From JBEOJY01 sp040275305 (GTDB lineage Bacteria; Pseudomonadota; Alphaproteobacteria; UBA9219), in NCBI GenBank assembly GCA_040275305.1, contig JBEOJY010000023.1, forward strand, positions 1 through 24,636: a DNA stretch of 24,636 nt. The letters run 5' to 3'. Below, one piece after another: positions 1 to 7,211 of this stretch. The position numbers and the translations under genes are program-made. Each line of letters starts with the position of its first letter. Positions within the stretch are counted from its first letter, which is position 1. Under the pieces are notes generated by a model. The model saw nothing but the letters and a program-made list of their open reading frames with translations, made no database searches and was not told the DNA's origin.

Positions 1-1
1 A

Positions 2-145
2 AATGTCGCCGCCTCTGGAAAAACTGTGAGCGCAAACTCAACACCAGTCTCAACAGGGTCGTTTTCGCTTTCCTCGCCCTCCTCTTCAAAAGATCATGAA
101 CAGGCTCTTATAGTCAACCCAAACAATTTTTTAAACTCGCAATAG
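2..145 (+). CDS. 3' end of an unidentified gene (partial at window edge)
   Basis: The frame starting at base 2 stays open for 47 codons and ends at TAG 143-145; the start lies outside the window. The peptide is rich in Ser, Thr, Asn and Pro and ends NNFLNSQ. That composition suits a low-complexity tail of a surface or secreted protein, but no family is recognisable. The stop codon straddles the left edge of the miniature element at 145-331: T and A come from the TA target and G is the first element base. With the element removed, the join reads CAA TAA, so the gene would still stop at the same codon. An open frame this short could occur by chance, so the call is tentative. Confidence 0.45.
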   Translation, partial: NVAASGKTVSANSTPVSTGSFSLSSPSSSKDHEQALIVNPNNFLNSQ

Positions 146-331
146 ACCTCTTGCATAACTGTTAAAGTCAAGAACATGGGATGCCCGCCTCCCCCGTCTT
201 CGTTGCTACGCAACTACGACGCGGCAAGTCGCGGGCATGACAGGATTTCGGCAGAAATCGTTCATTAATCCCGGCGTCCCCCCCCCGCGCGGGCGGGTGT
301 CTCATTTTTCTGTATAGTTATGCAAGAAGTC
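145..331. mobile_element. 187-bp miniature element with 16-bp terminal inverted repeats and TA target duplication
   Basis: The left end GACCTCTTGCATAACT (145-160) and the right end AGTTATGCAAGAAGTC (316-331) are inverted repeats matching at 15 of 16 positions. TA lies immediately outside each end (143-144 and 332-333), as expected for a TA target duplication. The interior has no credible coding frame. It holds an inverted pair (ATGCCCGCC near 181, GCGGGCAT near 232) and a run of nine C at 278-286. TA duplications are typical of the IS630/Tc1 group and of some IS5-family members, so a non-autonomous derivative of one of these is inferred; the parent is not in the window. Confidence 0.65.
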
Positions 332-333
332 TA

Positions 334-500
334 ATGAACGCCATCATTGTGTGGAGGCGAAGCAATCCAGAGTCCCGCAGAATGTCACTCCCGACTCTGA
401 ATAGCGCCGCTAGAAACAGCGCCGAAGGTCTTGGATGCCACGTCTCCTGCGGCTCCTCGCAGCAATGACGGTTTTTTCAATTCTTCAAATGCGATAGGCA
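334..500. repeat. Degenerate palindromic repeat, type A (right end preserved)
   Basis: Bases about 345-475 carry GCGAAGCAATCCAGAG, a CTTGGATGCCACGTCTCC-like stretch and CTCGCAGCAATGACGG. This is the same core found at 13021-13155, 19448-19583 and 21008-21115. The right end (about 469-500, ending GCGATAGGCA) matches the right ends at 3236-3265 and 13156-13183. The left end is poorly preserved beside the miniature element at 145-331. The short minus-strand open frame crossing this stretch is judged spurious. Confidence 0.5.
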
Positions 501-544
501 ATAATATCAGTGCTTTTGTCTTTAGGACAGCGTGCGAAGTTATA

Positions 545-580
545 AAATAGATTGGGCGGCAAGTTGCCCTGCCGCCCAAC
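545..580 (-). terminator. Rho-independent terminator of the porin gene
   Basis: Read on the minus strand, a GC-rich hairpin (TTGGGCGGCA, loop GGGCAACT, TGCCGCCCAA) begins about 30 bases after the porin stop and is followed by TCTATTTTAT. The stem is perfect over 9-10 pairs. A second weaker hairpin (GTTAGCG/CGCTAAC, 601-621) overlaps the stop codon itself. Confidence 0.75.
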
Positions 581-608
581 TATTTCTACTCGCATTAAGC
601 GTTAGCGA

Positions 609-1823
609 TTAGAACGCTAACTTCTGCGAGAGAAGGACGACATAACCATCGTTCTTCGTGTCGGTTGCGTTGTCAGCAGCTTTCTGCTGGAACATCACAC
701 CGTCAACCGCTGAGGTTAAACCGGGGAACCATGTGTAGGTTGCGCCAGCGCCGTAAGCGTTGAAGTCCTTGACGTAGTTCGTTCCGTTCGTGGTCGCAGC
801 GCTTGTCCCACCGATCATGGCGTTGTTATAGCCTTCGCCACTTAGGTAGTTGATCGCAACGGCGGCTTTATCGAACTCATACTTGCCACCGAGGCTCCAA
901 GTTTCTTGGCTGCGGTTCTGCTCGTGGATCGTGTTGTAACGACCCAAGTTGACGTATGAACCACCGACCGTGAAGCCGTTGTAACCAACTTGCGTTCCAA
1001 GACCCCATGAAGTGAAGTCTTGAGCCTTCACGCCAGCAGGCGCGCGGCCAAGCAAGGTGGTGTTGTCGCCCGTCACGTGGCTCGCGCTGCCAGTCACGAA
1101 TTGCGCGCTTGCGGCAATCGTAACAGGGCGGATGTTGCCAGTGTAGGACAGAGCAGCCTTCACGATGTCTTCGTACGGCGAAGCCTTGGAGCCATCCGTG
1201 TAAAGAGTGGCTGACTGACCGTAGTCATACATGTTCGGGGCATAAGAAACGCCTAACTGCACCTTGTGGTTTTCGTTGCCAACCTTGGGGGTGTAGTAGG
1301 TGATCTTGGTGCTGTGCTCAGTGTTGTCAACGCCGCTCGCCTGGAACATCGCCAGCGTACGGATGTCAACGAAGTCGCGATAGCGACCGTCGACTTGGCC
1401 TTCGCCAACTGTTGGCGCGTAGACAAAGAGGTCGGAAGCGCCATGTTCGTCGCCGAACAGAGCCTTACCAAACGCGCCTGACAACCAGACATAGGCCGAG
1501 TTGACGCGAACCGTGTTGGTTCCGCCGCCAAACGGAATTGCATCCGTGGCTTCAGAGCCGTTCCACAGGCTTACATTGGCGCCGTATTCGATGCCATTGG
1601 AGCCTTTACCCACGGCGTCAAAGTTCAACTTGAACTCTGTCTCAAAGTCTTTGCCAGCGCGGCGCGAAGCAGGCGTTGTGCCATCGGCTTCGTGGAAGAA
1701 TCCGGCTACAAAATCGACGTAGCCGCCGACGTTCAGCGAGATCGGCGAAGACGGAGCGGCCTGAGCGGAGCCCGCGAGAGCAACGCCAATCAGGGCCGTC
1801 GTCGCCATTAGAATTTTACGCAT
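609..1823 (-). CDS. Outer-membrane porin (Gram-negative porin family, Porin_4-like)
   Basis: This 404-aa protein should form a beta-barrel diffusion channel in the outer membrane. Residues 1-22 are a Sec signal peptide (basic MRK, hydrophobic core, AQA before the cut). The mature protein opens with a GGYVDF strand typical of alphaproteobacterial porins, continues with alternating amphipathic strands rich in Gly, Tyr, Asn and Thr, and ends LLSQKLAF. A terminal Phe is the usual signal for the barrel assembly machinery. The start at 1823 is supported by GAGGGGG a few bases upstream on the minus strand. The gene stands alone, with a strong hairpin terminator downstream and a 341-bp AT-rich region upstream. 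Substrate preference cannot be read from the sequence. Confidence 0.92.
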   Translation of the reverse strand: MRKILMATTALIGVALAGSAQAAPSSPISLNVGGYVDFVAGFFHEADGTTPASRRAGKDFETEFKLNFDAVGKGSNGIEYGANVSLWNGSEATDAIPFGGGTNTVRVNSAYVWLSGAFGKALFGDEHGASDLFVYAPTVGEGQVDGRYRDFVDIRTLAMFQASGVDNTEHSTKITYYTPKVGNENHKVQLGVSYAPNMYDYGQSATLYTDGSKASPYEDIVKAALSYTGNIRPVTIAASAQFVTGSASHVTGDNTTLLGRAPAGVKAQDFTSWGLGTQVGYNGFTVGGSYVNLGRYNTIHEQNRSQETWSLGGKYEFDKAAVAINYLSGEGYNNAMIGGTSAATTNGTNYVKDFNAYGAGATYTWFPGLTSAVDGVMFQQKAADNATDTKNDGYVVLLSQKLAF

Positions 1824-2164
1824 GTTATCCCCCTCGTTGGTGGATGATGTTGATTAACTTTCGTGTGACTAAGAGGGCAACACGCCCCGTCAGGGATCAA
1901 TGTGGTACATAGGTTGTGCACAGACAAGAACGAAATTAATGAGATTGCCCTTTCAGGAATTCTGTGTTGCATTGAGGCAACAAGATTGTTAGTAGGCTGT
2001 TGATAATTATGATAAAATGGTGAAGTTTTCGTTTAGCATCAGTTATTTTGCCCGTAATAAGCGTTTTAGGCTTCAGGTTATACAACTTGCGCATCTTTGA
2101 AATTGTAGTTGCGCTCGGCTTTTTTTGTCTCCATCCTCACGTTTATTCCTCCTGATCATCCTGC
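1824..2164. other. Intergenic region between divergent porin and lipoprotein genes
   Basis: This 341-bp stretch is AT-rich and contains no credible coding frame. It must hold the divergent promoters of the porin (-) and the lipoprotein (+). No -35/-10 pair good enough to name was found on either strand. A run of seven T occurs near 2120, shortly before the lipoprotein gene. None of the repeat families seen elsewhere in the window occurs here. Confidence 0.5.
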
Positions 2165-2176
2165 ATGGATACTCTC

Positions 2177-2707
2177 ATGGTTCGCTTGCGCTTGTTATTC
2201 TCCTCGTGTCTGGGTGCAATTTCGCTGATATTGGTCGCTGGGTGCTCTTCCATGGGCTTGCAAAGCGATCCGTCTTACAGCAACAAGAGCCGCGATTCTC
2301 TTTATAAAGACGGGAGCCTCGTGAGCGATGGCGGTGGAGTCAGCCTGTTTGGCGGCGCGGATGCGAAATCCTCCGTCGGCACTGGGTTAGGCGTTAACGG
2401 ATTTTTATGGCGCGCAACTTTGGACACGGTTTCCTTTATGCCGCTTGTTTCCGCTGATCCTTTCGGGGGAGTTATTCTCACGGATTGGCACTCCGCCGCC
2501 GCTACGCCGGATGAACGCACAAAACTTAATATCATCATTATGGGCAGGGAGTTGCGCGCGGACGGCGTTAAAGTGTCGGTATTCCGCCAGATTCGCTCTT
2601 CAGACGGCAGTTGGGGCGATGCGCCAGCGTCCGCCTCCACCGCAAGCGCCATTGAAAACGCCATTCTTGCCAAAGCGCGCCAGTTGCGCACGAGCGCGAA
2701 ACCTTAG
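2177..2707 (+). CDS. DUF3576 family outer-membrane-type lipoprotein
   Basis: Length is 176 aa from the ATG at 2177; an in-frame ATG at 2165 would add four residues. A basic start (MVRLR) and hydrophobic stretch lead to a lipobox LVAGC, with the lipidated Cys at residue 23 of this model. The body carries motifs I associate with alphaproteobacterial DUF3576 proteins: GVNGFLWRATLDT, FMPLVSADPFGGVI and LNIIIMGRELRADG followed by VSVFRQ. Residues after the Cys are Ser-Ser, not Asp, so export to the outer membrane is likely. No biochemical function is established for the family. The gene appears monocistronic, with a repeat-rich gap before dnaN. Confidence 0.82.
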   Translation: MVRLRLLFSSCLGAISLILVAGCSSMGLQSDPSYSNKSRDSLYKDGSLVSDGGGVSLFGGADAKSSVGTGLGVNGFLWRATLDTVSFMPLVSADPFGGVILTDWHSAAATPDERTKLNIIIMGRELRADGVKVSVFRQIRSSDGSWGDAPASASTASAIENAILAKARQLRTSAKP

Positions 2708-2770
2708 GGCTTGCTCCATGCCACCCTACAGATGGATGCATTGATATTGCAGGAAAAAATAAGCAGCAAG

Positions 2771-2886
2771 CGTCATGCCCGCGAAGGCGGGCACCCATCT
2801 CCCGACGTTGAAACAAGGCAAAAACATGCAAGTCAAGCGCTCGTATCTGCGACAGGAGGTGGGCACCCGCCTTCGCGGGTGTGACG
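2771..2886. repeat. Long inverted repeat (extragenic palindrome, GTCATGCCCGCGAAGGCGGG type)
   Basis: The left arm at 2771-2800 and right arm at 2857-2886 are reverse complements over about 30 bases with a few mismatches. Each arm contains its own small GCCCGCGAAGGCGGGC hairpin. The spacer is about 56 bases with no coding signal. Such palindromes starting CGTCATGCCC are common between genes in many proteobacteria. It lies 64 bases past the lipoprotein stop and could fold in the 3' end of that transcript. Confidence 0.7.
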
Positions 2887-3044
2887 CATGTGGCAGGAAC
2901 TAATCTTGTTCTGAAACAATGCGTTAAAGTGTAGGGTAGCATGGGCTTGTTCAGAAATAGTGGGGCGGCTCCACATACTAGCACTTAGGGATTCTGCAAG
3001 ATCGAGCTTGCAAAGGTCATGCTCACGCGGCATGGCCTTATGAA

Positions 3045-3265
3045 TTGTATACTCATTGCACTTCAAAAGTTGGGATAACATTGTGGCAAGCGCGGCGCGA
3101 AGCCCCCGCCCTCCTTGGGGAGGGAGAGGGGTTTGGGGTGAGGGTGGAATCTGAATACACGCGATAGACTCGCCCCCTCACCCCAGCCCTCTCCCCCTTG
3201 CGGGGGCGAGGGAGTTATGCCTCGCTTCAATCAAGGTTTTGCCAACTCTTCACGTGCGATGGGCA
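3045..3265. repeat. Type A palindromic repeat with CCCTCACCCC-type core
   Basis: The left segment ACTTCAAAAGTTGGGATAACATTG (about 3059-3082) corresponds to the left ends at 13001 and 17385. The right end TTTTGCCAACTCTTCACGTG then CGATGGGCA finishes at 3265 and matches those at 469-500 and 13156-13183. Between them a large inverted repeat pairs CCGCCCTCCTTGGGGAGGGAG (about 3106) with CTCTCCCCCTTGCGGGGGCG (about 3190). It occupies most of the gap ahead of dnaN. No target duplication was seen, so mobility is unproven. Confidence 0.55.
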
Positions 3266-3319
3266 TATCAATGGGCTGCAGAGTAGCCTGCGAAACGACG
3301 GGTATTATTTACACGACGA

Positions 3320-3348
3320 TTGCAGCGCGCTTTTTTCTTTGCTATCTG
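3320..3348 (+). promoter_or_regulatory. Candidate sigma-70 promoter for dnaN
   Basis: TTGCAG (3320-3325), a 17-base spacer and TATCTG (3343-3348) lie 53 bases before the dnaN start. The -35 matches consensus at four of six positions and spacing is ideal. The call rests on pattern alone. Confidence 0.35.
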
Positions 3349-3400
3349 CCTGATAAGCAAGCATCGTTTGCGCTTGCACGATTCTTGAGGCATCTCTCCC

Positions 3401-4516
3401 ATGAAATTTACGCTTGAACGCAACACATTGCTCAATCTGGTCGGCCATGCTCAAGGCGTGGTCGAGCGCCGGAACACCATCCCTGTTTTGGCCAATGTCT
3501 TAATTCGCGCGGTTGATGGCTCCGTTTCCATGACTGCGACCGACATGGAAATTGAAATGAACGAAACGATCGAGGCCACGGTCGCCCAAACCGGCGCGGT
3601 TACAGCGCCCGCGCACACTCTTTACGACATTGTGCGCAAGTTGCCGGAAGGCGCGCAAGTGGAGCTTTCTTCGACGAATCCGAATCAACTTACGCTTTCC
3701 TCAGGCCGTTCACATTTCAAGCTTGGGTGTCTGCCAATCGACGATTTCCCTAAAATGCCGGAAGGCGATTTGCAGCATAAATTCACTCTTGCTACCTCTG
3801 ATTTGCGCGACTTGATTGACCGTTCACGTTTCGCTATTTCGAACGAGGAAACGAGGTATTACCTCAACGGCATCTACCTTCACGCTGCGAAGCAAGGGGA
3901 TGAGCCCGTGCTACGCGCGGTGGCGACCGATGGTCATCGTCTTGCGCGCGTTGAGAAGCCTTCCCCAAAGGGTTCTCAGGGGATACCCGGCGTTATCGTT
4001 CCGCGCAAGACGGTTGGGGAGGTCCGCAAACTTCTGGAAGAGTCGCAGGGCGAAATTGAGATCGCCTTATCGGAGTCGAAAATACGTTTCGCCATGAGGG
4101 GCGCTTTGCTTACTTCGAAGCTGATTGACGGCACTTTTCCGGAATATGAGCGGGTAATTCCTTCGAACAACGACAAAACGCTCGATGTCGATACGGTGGC
4201 GTTGACTGCGGCGGCGGATCGCGTGGCGACAATTTCATCCGACAAAACGCGCGCTATTAAGCTTAGCCTTTCCCCCGGACATCTGGTTTTGTCTGCGACG
4301 TCTCCTGAGGCCGGAAGCGCAACAGAAGAATTGGAGGTTGCCTACGAGGGCGCGATGCTTGAAGTCGGTTTCAATGCGCGTTATCTACTTGACGTTCTGC
4401 AACAGATTCAAGGTTCACGTACGCATATCAGCCTTGCGGATTCGGCTGCGCCCGCAATCGTTAAGGACCCTGAGGATCCTTCCGCGCTGTATGTCCTGAT
4501 GCCGTTGAGGGTCTAA
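3401..4516 (+). CDS. dnaN: DNA polymerase III beta subunit (sliding clamp)
   Basis: This 371-aa protein has the full length expected of the ring-shaped clamp that tethers the replicative polymerase to DNA. Recognisable features are the N-terminal MKFTLER start, ERRNTIPVLANVLI, the DMEIEM strand near residue 47, GRSHFKL and DDFPKMP in the first domain junction, RYYLNGIYL and ATDGHRLA in the second domain, and the C-terminal YVLMPLRV, which matches the conserved MPxR ending. GAGG lies about ten bases before the ATG. dnaN often sits beside dnaA and recF; here neither is present. The unknown convergent gene overlaps the last 56 bases of dnaN on the other strand. Confidence 0.97.
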   Translation: MKFTLERNTLLNLVGHAQGVVERRNTIPVLANVLIRAVDGSVSMTATDMEIEMNETIEATVAQTGAVTAPAHTLYDIVRKLPEGAQVELSSTNPNQLTLSSGRSHFKLGCLPIDDFPKMPEGDLQHKFTLATSDLRDLIDRSRFAISNEETRYYLNGIYLHAAKQGDEPVLRAVATDGHRLARVEKPSPKGSQGIPGVIVPRKTVGEVRKLLEESQGEIEIALSESKIRFAMRGALLTSKLIDGTFPEYERVIPSNNDKTLDVDTVALTAAADRVATISSDKTRAIKLSLSPGHLVLSATSPEAGSATEELEVAYEGAMLEVGFNARYLLDVLQQIQGSRTHISLADSAAPAIVKDPEDPSALYVLMPLRV

Positions 4517-5336
4517 TTTTAATTTTTAGGCTCTGTCGAGGAGCGCTTTGCGGTTCCTGCTTCTGCGCCTGCCATTGTTCTCTTAGTGTTGTAAGCCATT
4601 GTGGGGTTGTTTTTTTATGGCGCTGGACTTGCTGCTTGGCAGATAGCTGCGCTACGGCCATTCGCAATTGAGGGCCTATGCCATGTTTCATTTCTTCGAC
4701 TAGTCTGTTGAGAACGACATGCTCCTGCAATCCAACAACTTGCCAATAGCGTGAAAGCTTGGCGCTTCGTTCACCAGCGTTATCCCTCGCTGAACCGTCG
4801 AACCAGTTTGTTTCCTGACATATCTTCTTTATCGCAAGAAATTTCATGGCCGCCACGTGGCTTATGTTGCCAAATTCAATCGTCGATCCAATGTTCACAA
4901 CTGCTGCTATCTGAAATTGTAGCAACGCCCTGTTTTTTTTCTCAAACTTCTCGGCACAATAGGGCGGCATGGTTCCTGTCGCCACGTAAGTTCGATGGGG
5001 CATGGAATTCCTAGTGACTTTAAGTATATCGCTGCTTGCGATCACCGATGCCGCCAATAACAAAGAAGCCATTTCCTCGCCTTGTTCTTTGAACAGCAGT
5101 GAGCAAACTCCTAGGATTTGGGGGCGACTCGCCAGAATGTTGGCCGCTTCCCTGAATAACCCTTTCAATTTATCTGTTTTCGTCCCTTCCCTTGCCCTAA
5201 AGCAAATTAAGTTATGCCGTTCTGCCTCCTCCTCCATTTCTTTCAAATATCGATCCTCTCCATCCGGTGAGAGGCCCAAATAGGTGAATATGTCGTGTGC
5301 TTCCGCATCGCCAATTATTCGCTTATTATTTCTCAT
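4461..5336 (-). CDS. Hypothetical protein, 291 aa, 3' end antisense to dnaN
   Basis: No family is recognised. The protein is soluble-looking, without signal peptide or membrane segment. The N-terminal third is charged (near residue 34, EEEAERHN). The middle (about 70-185) is hydrophobic and helical. The C-terminal 70 residues are rich in Gln, Lys and Arg and probably disordered. Its last 19 codons are read from the antisense of the dnaN 3' end, which suggests that an ancestral stop was lost or that the tail is not constrained. No good ribosome site precedes the ATG at 5336; only GGATAAAA is seen. The region looks more AT-rich than flanking genes, which may point to transfer. Absence of a competing gene and a long open frame support it as real. 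Confidence 0.6.
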   Translation of the reverse strand: MRNNKRIIGDAEAHDIFTYLGLSPDGEDRYLKEMEEEAERHNLICFRAREGTKTDKLKGLFREAANILASRPQILGVCSLLFKEQGEEMASLLLAASVIASSDILKVTRNSMPHRTYVATGTMPPYCAEKFEKKNRALLQFQIAAVVNIGSTIEFGNISHVAAMKFLAIKKICQETNWFDGSARDNAGERSAKLSRYWQVVGLQEHVVLNRLVEEMKHGIGPQLRMAVAQLSAKQQVQRHKKTTPQWLTTLREQWQAQKQEPQSAPRQSLKIKIRPSTASGHTARKDPQGP

Positions 5337-5485
5337 GGCTTTTTATCCATTGCGCTTGTTTGTTTATTCGCTTTTGCGTGTATCATTTTGTTGTAAGAAC
5401 GATTTATTCCGTTGGCAGATTTTTTCGCAGATCGGCTGTATTTTGTGTTAGCCATTTTATCCCTTTGTTGGTCCGAGAGTTTCCC

Positions 5486-6037
5486 ATGGTTTTCCGCACG
5501 GTTCGTTTTGCGTCTGGCCTTTTTCTTTACATGGTCCTTTTTCTTGGCGCGTGGCCTCAACCTGTCGGCGCCTCTGATTTCTCTCAGCATTTTTCTGTAC
5601 TGTCGCGGCCACGACCTGCCCCAATATTCACGTTTAAAGACGAATCTGGCCAGTCTTTGACTCTTAAAGATTTCAAGGGGCGCTTTGTTTTGCTTAATTT
5701 GTGGGCGACGTGGTGCGCAAGCTGCGTCAGCGAAATGCCGTCTTTGGAAGCCTTACAGCGCCATTTCGATCCGTCGCGTCTGACGGTTGTCGCCTTGTCT
5801 GTCGATCGGAACGGCCTTGCGGCGGTGCAGTCCTTTTACCGTCGGCATGACATCTCTGGCCTGACGCCCTATCTTGATCCTGAAAGTCTTTCCATTAACG
5901 CGCTTGATGCGCATTTTCTTCCCACAACGCTGCTTATCGACGCGCAGGGGCGCGAGGTTGGGCGCATCAAGGGCAGCGTCGATTGGTCCGCGCCGGAGGT
6001 CATCAAATACATTGAAGAGCGGATCGGCGAGCGTTAA
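5486..6037 (+). CDS. TlpA/ResA-like thiol-disulfide oxidoreductase (periplasmic thioredoxin fold)
   Basis: The enzyme should transfer electrons to periplasmic disulfides, for example in cytochrome c maturation or protein repair. From the chosen ATG it has 183 aa: a signal or anchor segment (about 1-29, ending PVGAS), then a thioredoxin fold. The redox motif is WATWCASC with Cys77 and Cys80, followed by EMPSLEAL. The conserved cis-Pro is in FLPTTLLID. The frame extends upstream to 5297, but the ATG at 5486 is preferred because GAGAG lies six bases before it and because only this start gives a normal signal sequence. It converges on the kamA-like gene with a 4-bp overlap of stop codons. No cytochrome-maturation gene is nearby, so its partner is unknown. 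Confidence 0.88.
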   Translation: MVFRTVRFASGLFLYMVLFLGAWPQPVGASDFSQHFSVLSRPRPAPIFTFKDESGQSLTLKDFKGRFVLLNLWATWCASCVSEMPSLEALQRHFDPSRLTVVALSVDRNGLAAVQSFYRRHDISGLTPYLDPESLSINALDAHFLPTTLLIDAQGREVGRIKGSVDWSAPEVIKYIEERIGER

Positions 6038-7095
6038 CTTTTTTCGCGATAGGTATGCGTGTTCCCTCGGTAGTCCGCGACTAGGTGGTCTCCATTCTGT
6101 TGTTTGTTTATGAACGCTGGACCGACTGGAACCTTTCCGTACCCTCCCGGAATGTCGAGGATATAGGTTGGTTGGCACAGGCCTGAAATTGTTCCTCGCA
6201 TTTCCCGCATTAGATTTTGTCCCTCAGCTATGGTCGTTCGGAAATGCGATGTTCCTTGCGCCATGTCGCCATGATGCAGGTAATGAGGCTTGATCCGGGT
6301 TTCCACAAGCGCTCGCATCAGGTTTCGCATATCTTCAATGTTGTTATTAACGCCTCGCAACAGAACGCTTTGCGATAACAACGGTATTCCGGCATCGGCA
6401 AGCCTCCCGCATGCTTTTCGCACTTCTTGCGTCAACTCGCGGGCGTGGTTGCAGTGGATCATCATGTAAAGCGGTTTTTCCGCGCGGTCGGCTCGTAGCA
6501 TTTCTATCAGGTCCGGCGTCAAGCGTTCCGGCAACGCAATTGGGATACGTGTATGGATTCTCATGACTCTCACGTGTTTGATCATGCGCAGCTGGGTCAG
6601 CACCTCGTTCAGCTTACGGTCCGAGAGGATCAGGGGGTCGCCTCCGCTGAGGATCACTTCCCAGATTTCTTTGTGATTGTTGATGTATTTCAGCGCGTTG
6701 TTGATTTCATCTAGTTTAAGTTCGTTGCCGGGTCTGCCAATTTTCGCGCGGCGGAAGCAATAGCGGCAGTGTACGGCGCAGATGTTGGTCAGCATCAGGA
6801 GTGCGCGGTCTGGGTAGCGGTGCACAATTCCTTTTACCGGGCTGTGCGTCGCATCCCCAATGGGGTCGTCCGATTCCCCGGCCTCCCATGACAGTTCACT
6901 TTCCGTTGGCATGAACTGTCTTGCTATCGGATCGTTTTCTTTTCCTTGTTTTATGGCTTGCGATATCGCTGGCGACAGCTTCAGCGAAAATTGCGCGATG
7001 ACTTGTTGCAGGTTCGGACTCACGGCGACCATGGTTTCTCCCTGCGGCAATATTTCATCTTTTTTCAACAGGTTCTTCGTTTCGTTTTGCTTCAT
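6034..7095 (-). CDS. Lysine 2,3-aminomutase family radical-SAM protein (EpmB-like)
   Basis: The protein has 353 aa from the selected start. The radical-SAM cluster motif CAVHCRYC gives Cys106, Cys110 and Cys113. Later come the glycine-rich SGGDPL segment and IPGGYGK near residue 321, whose Lys corresponds to the PLP-binding Lys of lysine aminomutases. The family interconverts alpha- and beta-lysine. The short form is typical of EpmB, which makes (R)-beta-lysine for modification of elongation factor P, whereas free-lysine enzymes are usually longer. EpmB-like function is therefore favoured but not proved; neither epmA nor efp is in the window. The frame reaches 7176, but GGGAGGAAACAGG just before 7095 decides the start. 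It ends overlapping the TlpA-like gene by 4 bp. Confidence 0.85.
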   Translation of the reverse strand: MKQNETKNLLKKDEILPQGETMVAVSPNLQQVIAQFSLKLSPAISQAIKQGKENDPIARQFMPTESELSWEAGESDDPIGDATHSPVKGIVHRYPDRALLMLTNICAVHCRYCFRRAKIGRPGNELKLDEINNALKYINNHKEIWEVILSGGDPLILSDRKLNEVLTQLRMIKHVRVMRIHTRIPIALPERLTPDLIEMLRADRAEKPLYMMIHCNHARELTQEVRKACGRLADAGIPLLSQSVLLRGVNNNIEDMRNLMRALVETRIKPHYLHHGDMAQGTSHFRTTIAEGQNLMREMRGTISGLCQPTYILDIPGGYGKVPVGPAFINKQQNGDHLVADYRGNTHTYREKS

Positions 7096-7101
7096 CCTGT
7101 T

Positions 7102-7108
7102 TCCTCCC
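7102..7108 (-). promoter_or_regulatory. Strong ribosome binding site fixing the start of the aminomutase gene
   Basis: GGGAGGA on the minus strand lies six bases before the ATG at 7095. The longer frame to 7176 has no such site and would add a basic tail absent from the family. Confidence 0.75.
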
Positions 7109-7109
7109 G

Positions 7110-7136
7110 ATTGCATTGTGCGATGCAATATTTTTT
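7110..7136 (+). terminator. Small perfect hairpin followed by T-run, upstream of the aminomutase gene
   Basis: ATTGCAT (7110-7116), loop TGTGCG, ATGCAAT (7123-7129), then ATTTTTT on the plus strand. It resembles a weak intrinsic terminator for plus-strand transcription, but no plus-strand gene ends here. On the minus strand it lies in the 5' leader of the aminomutase gene, next to its ribosome site, so a regulatory role is equally possible. Confidence 0.3.
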
Positions 7137-7211
7137 GCTGCATGGATTTGCAGGCGATTTTTTTGCGGCATGGCACGATGTTTGCTTATTCCTTCAGGTC
7201 AATGTTCCGGA

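Noticed and set aside
385..579. 64-aa minus-strand open frame
   Set aside because: It is made of repeat sequence and the porin terminator, and has no homologous features.
1020..1722. Plus-strand open frames inside the porin gene
   Set aside because: They are shadows of a well-supported porin on the other strand, with no ribosome sites and unlikely composition.
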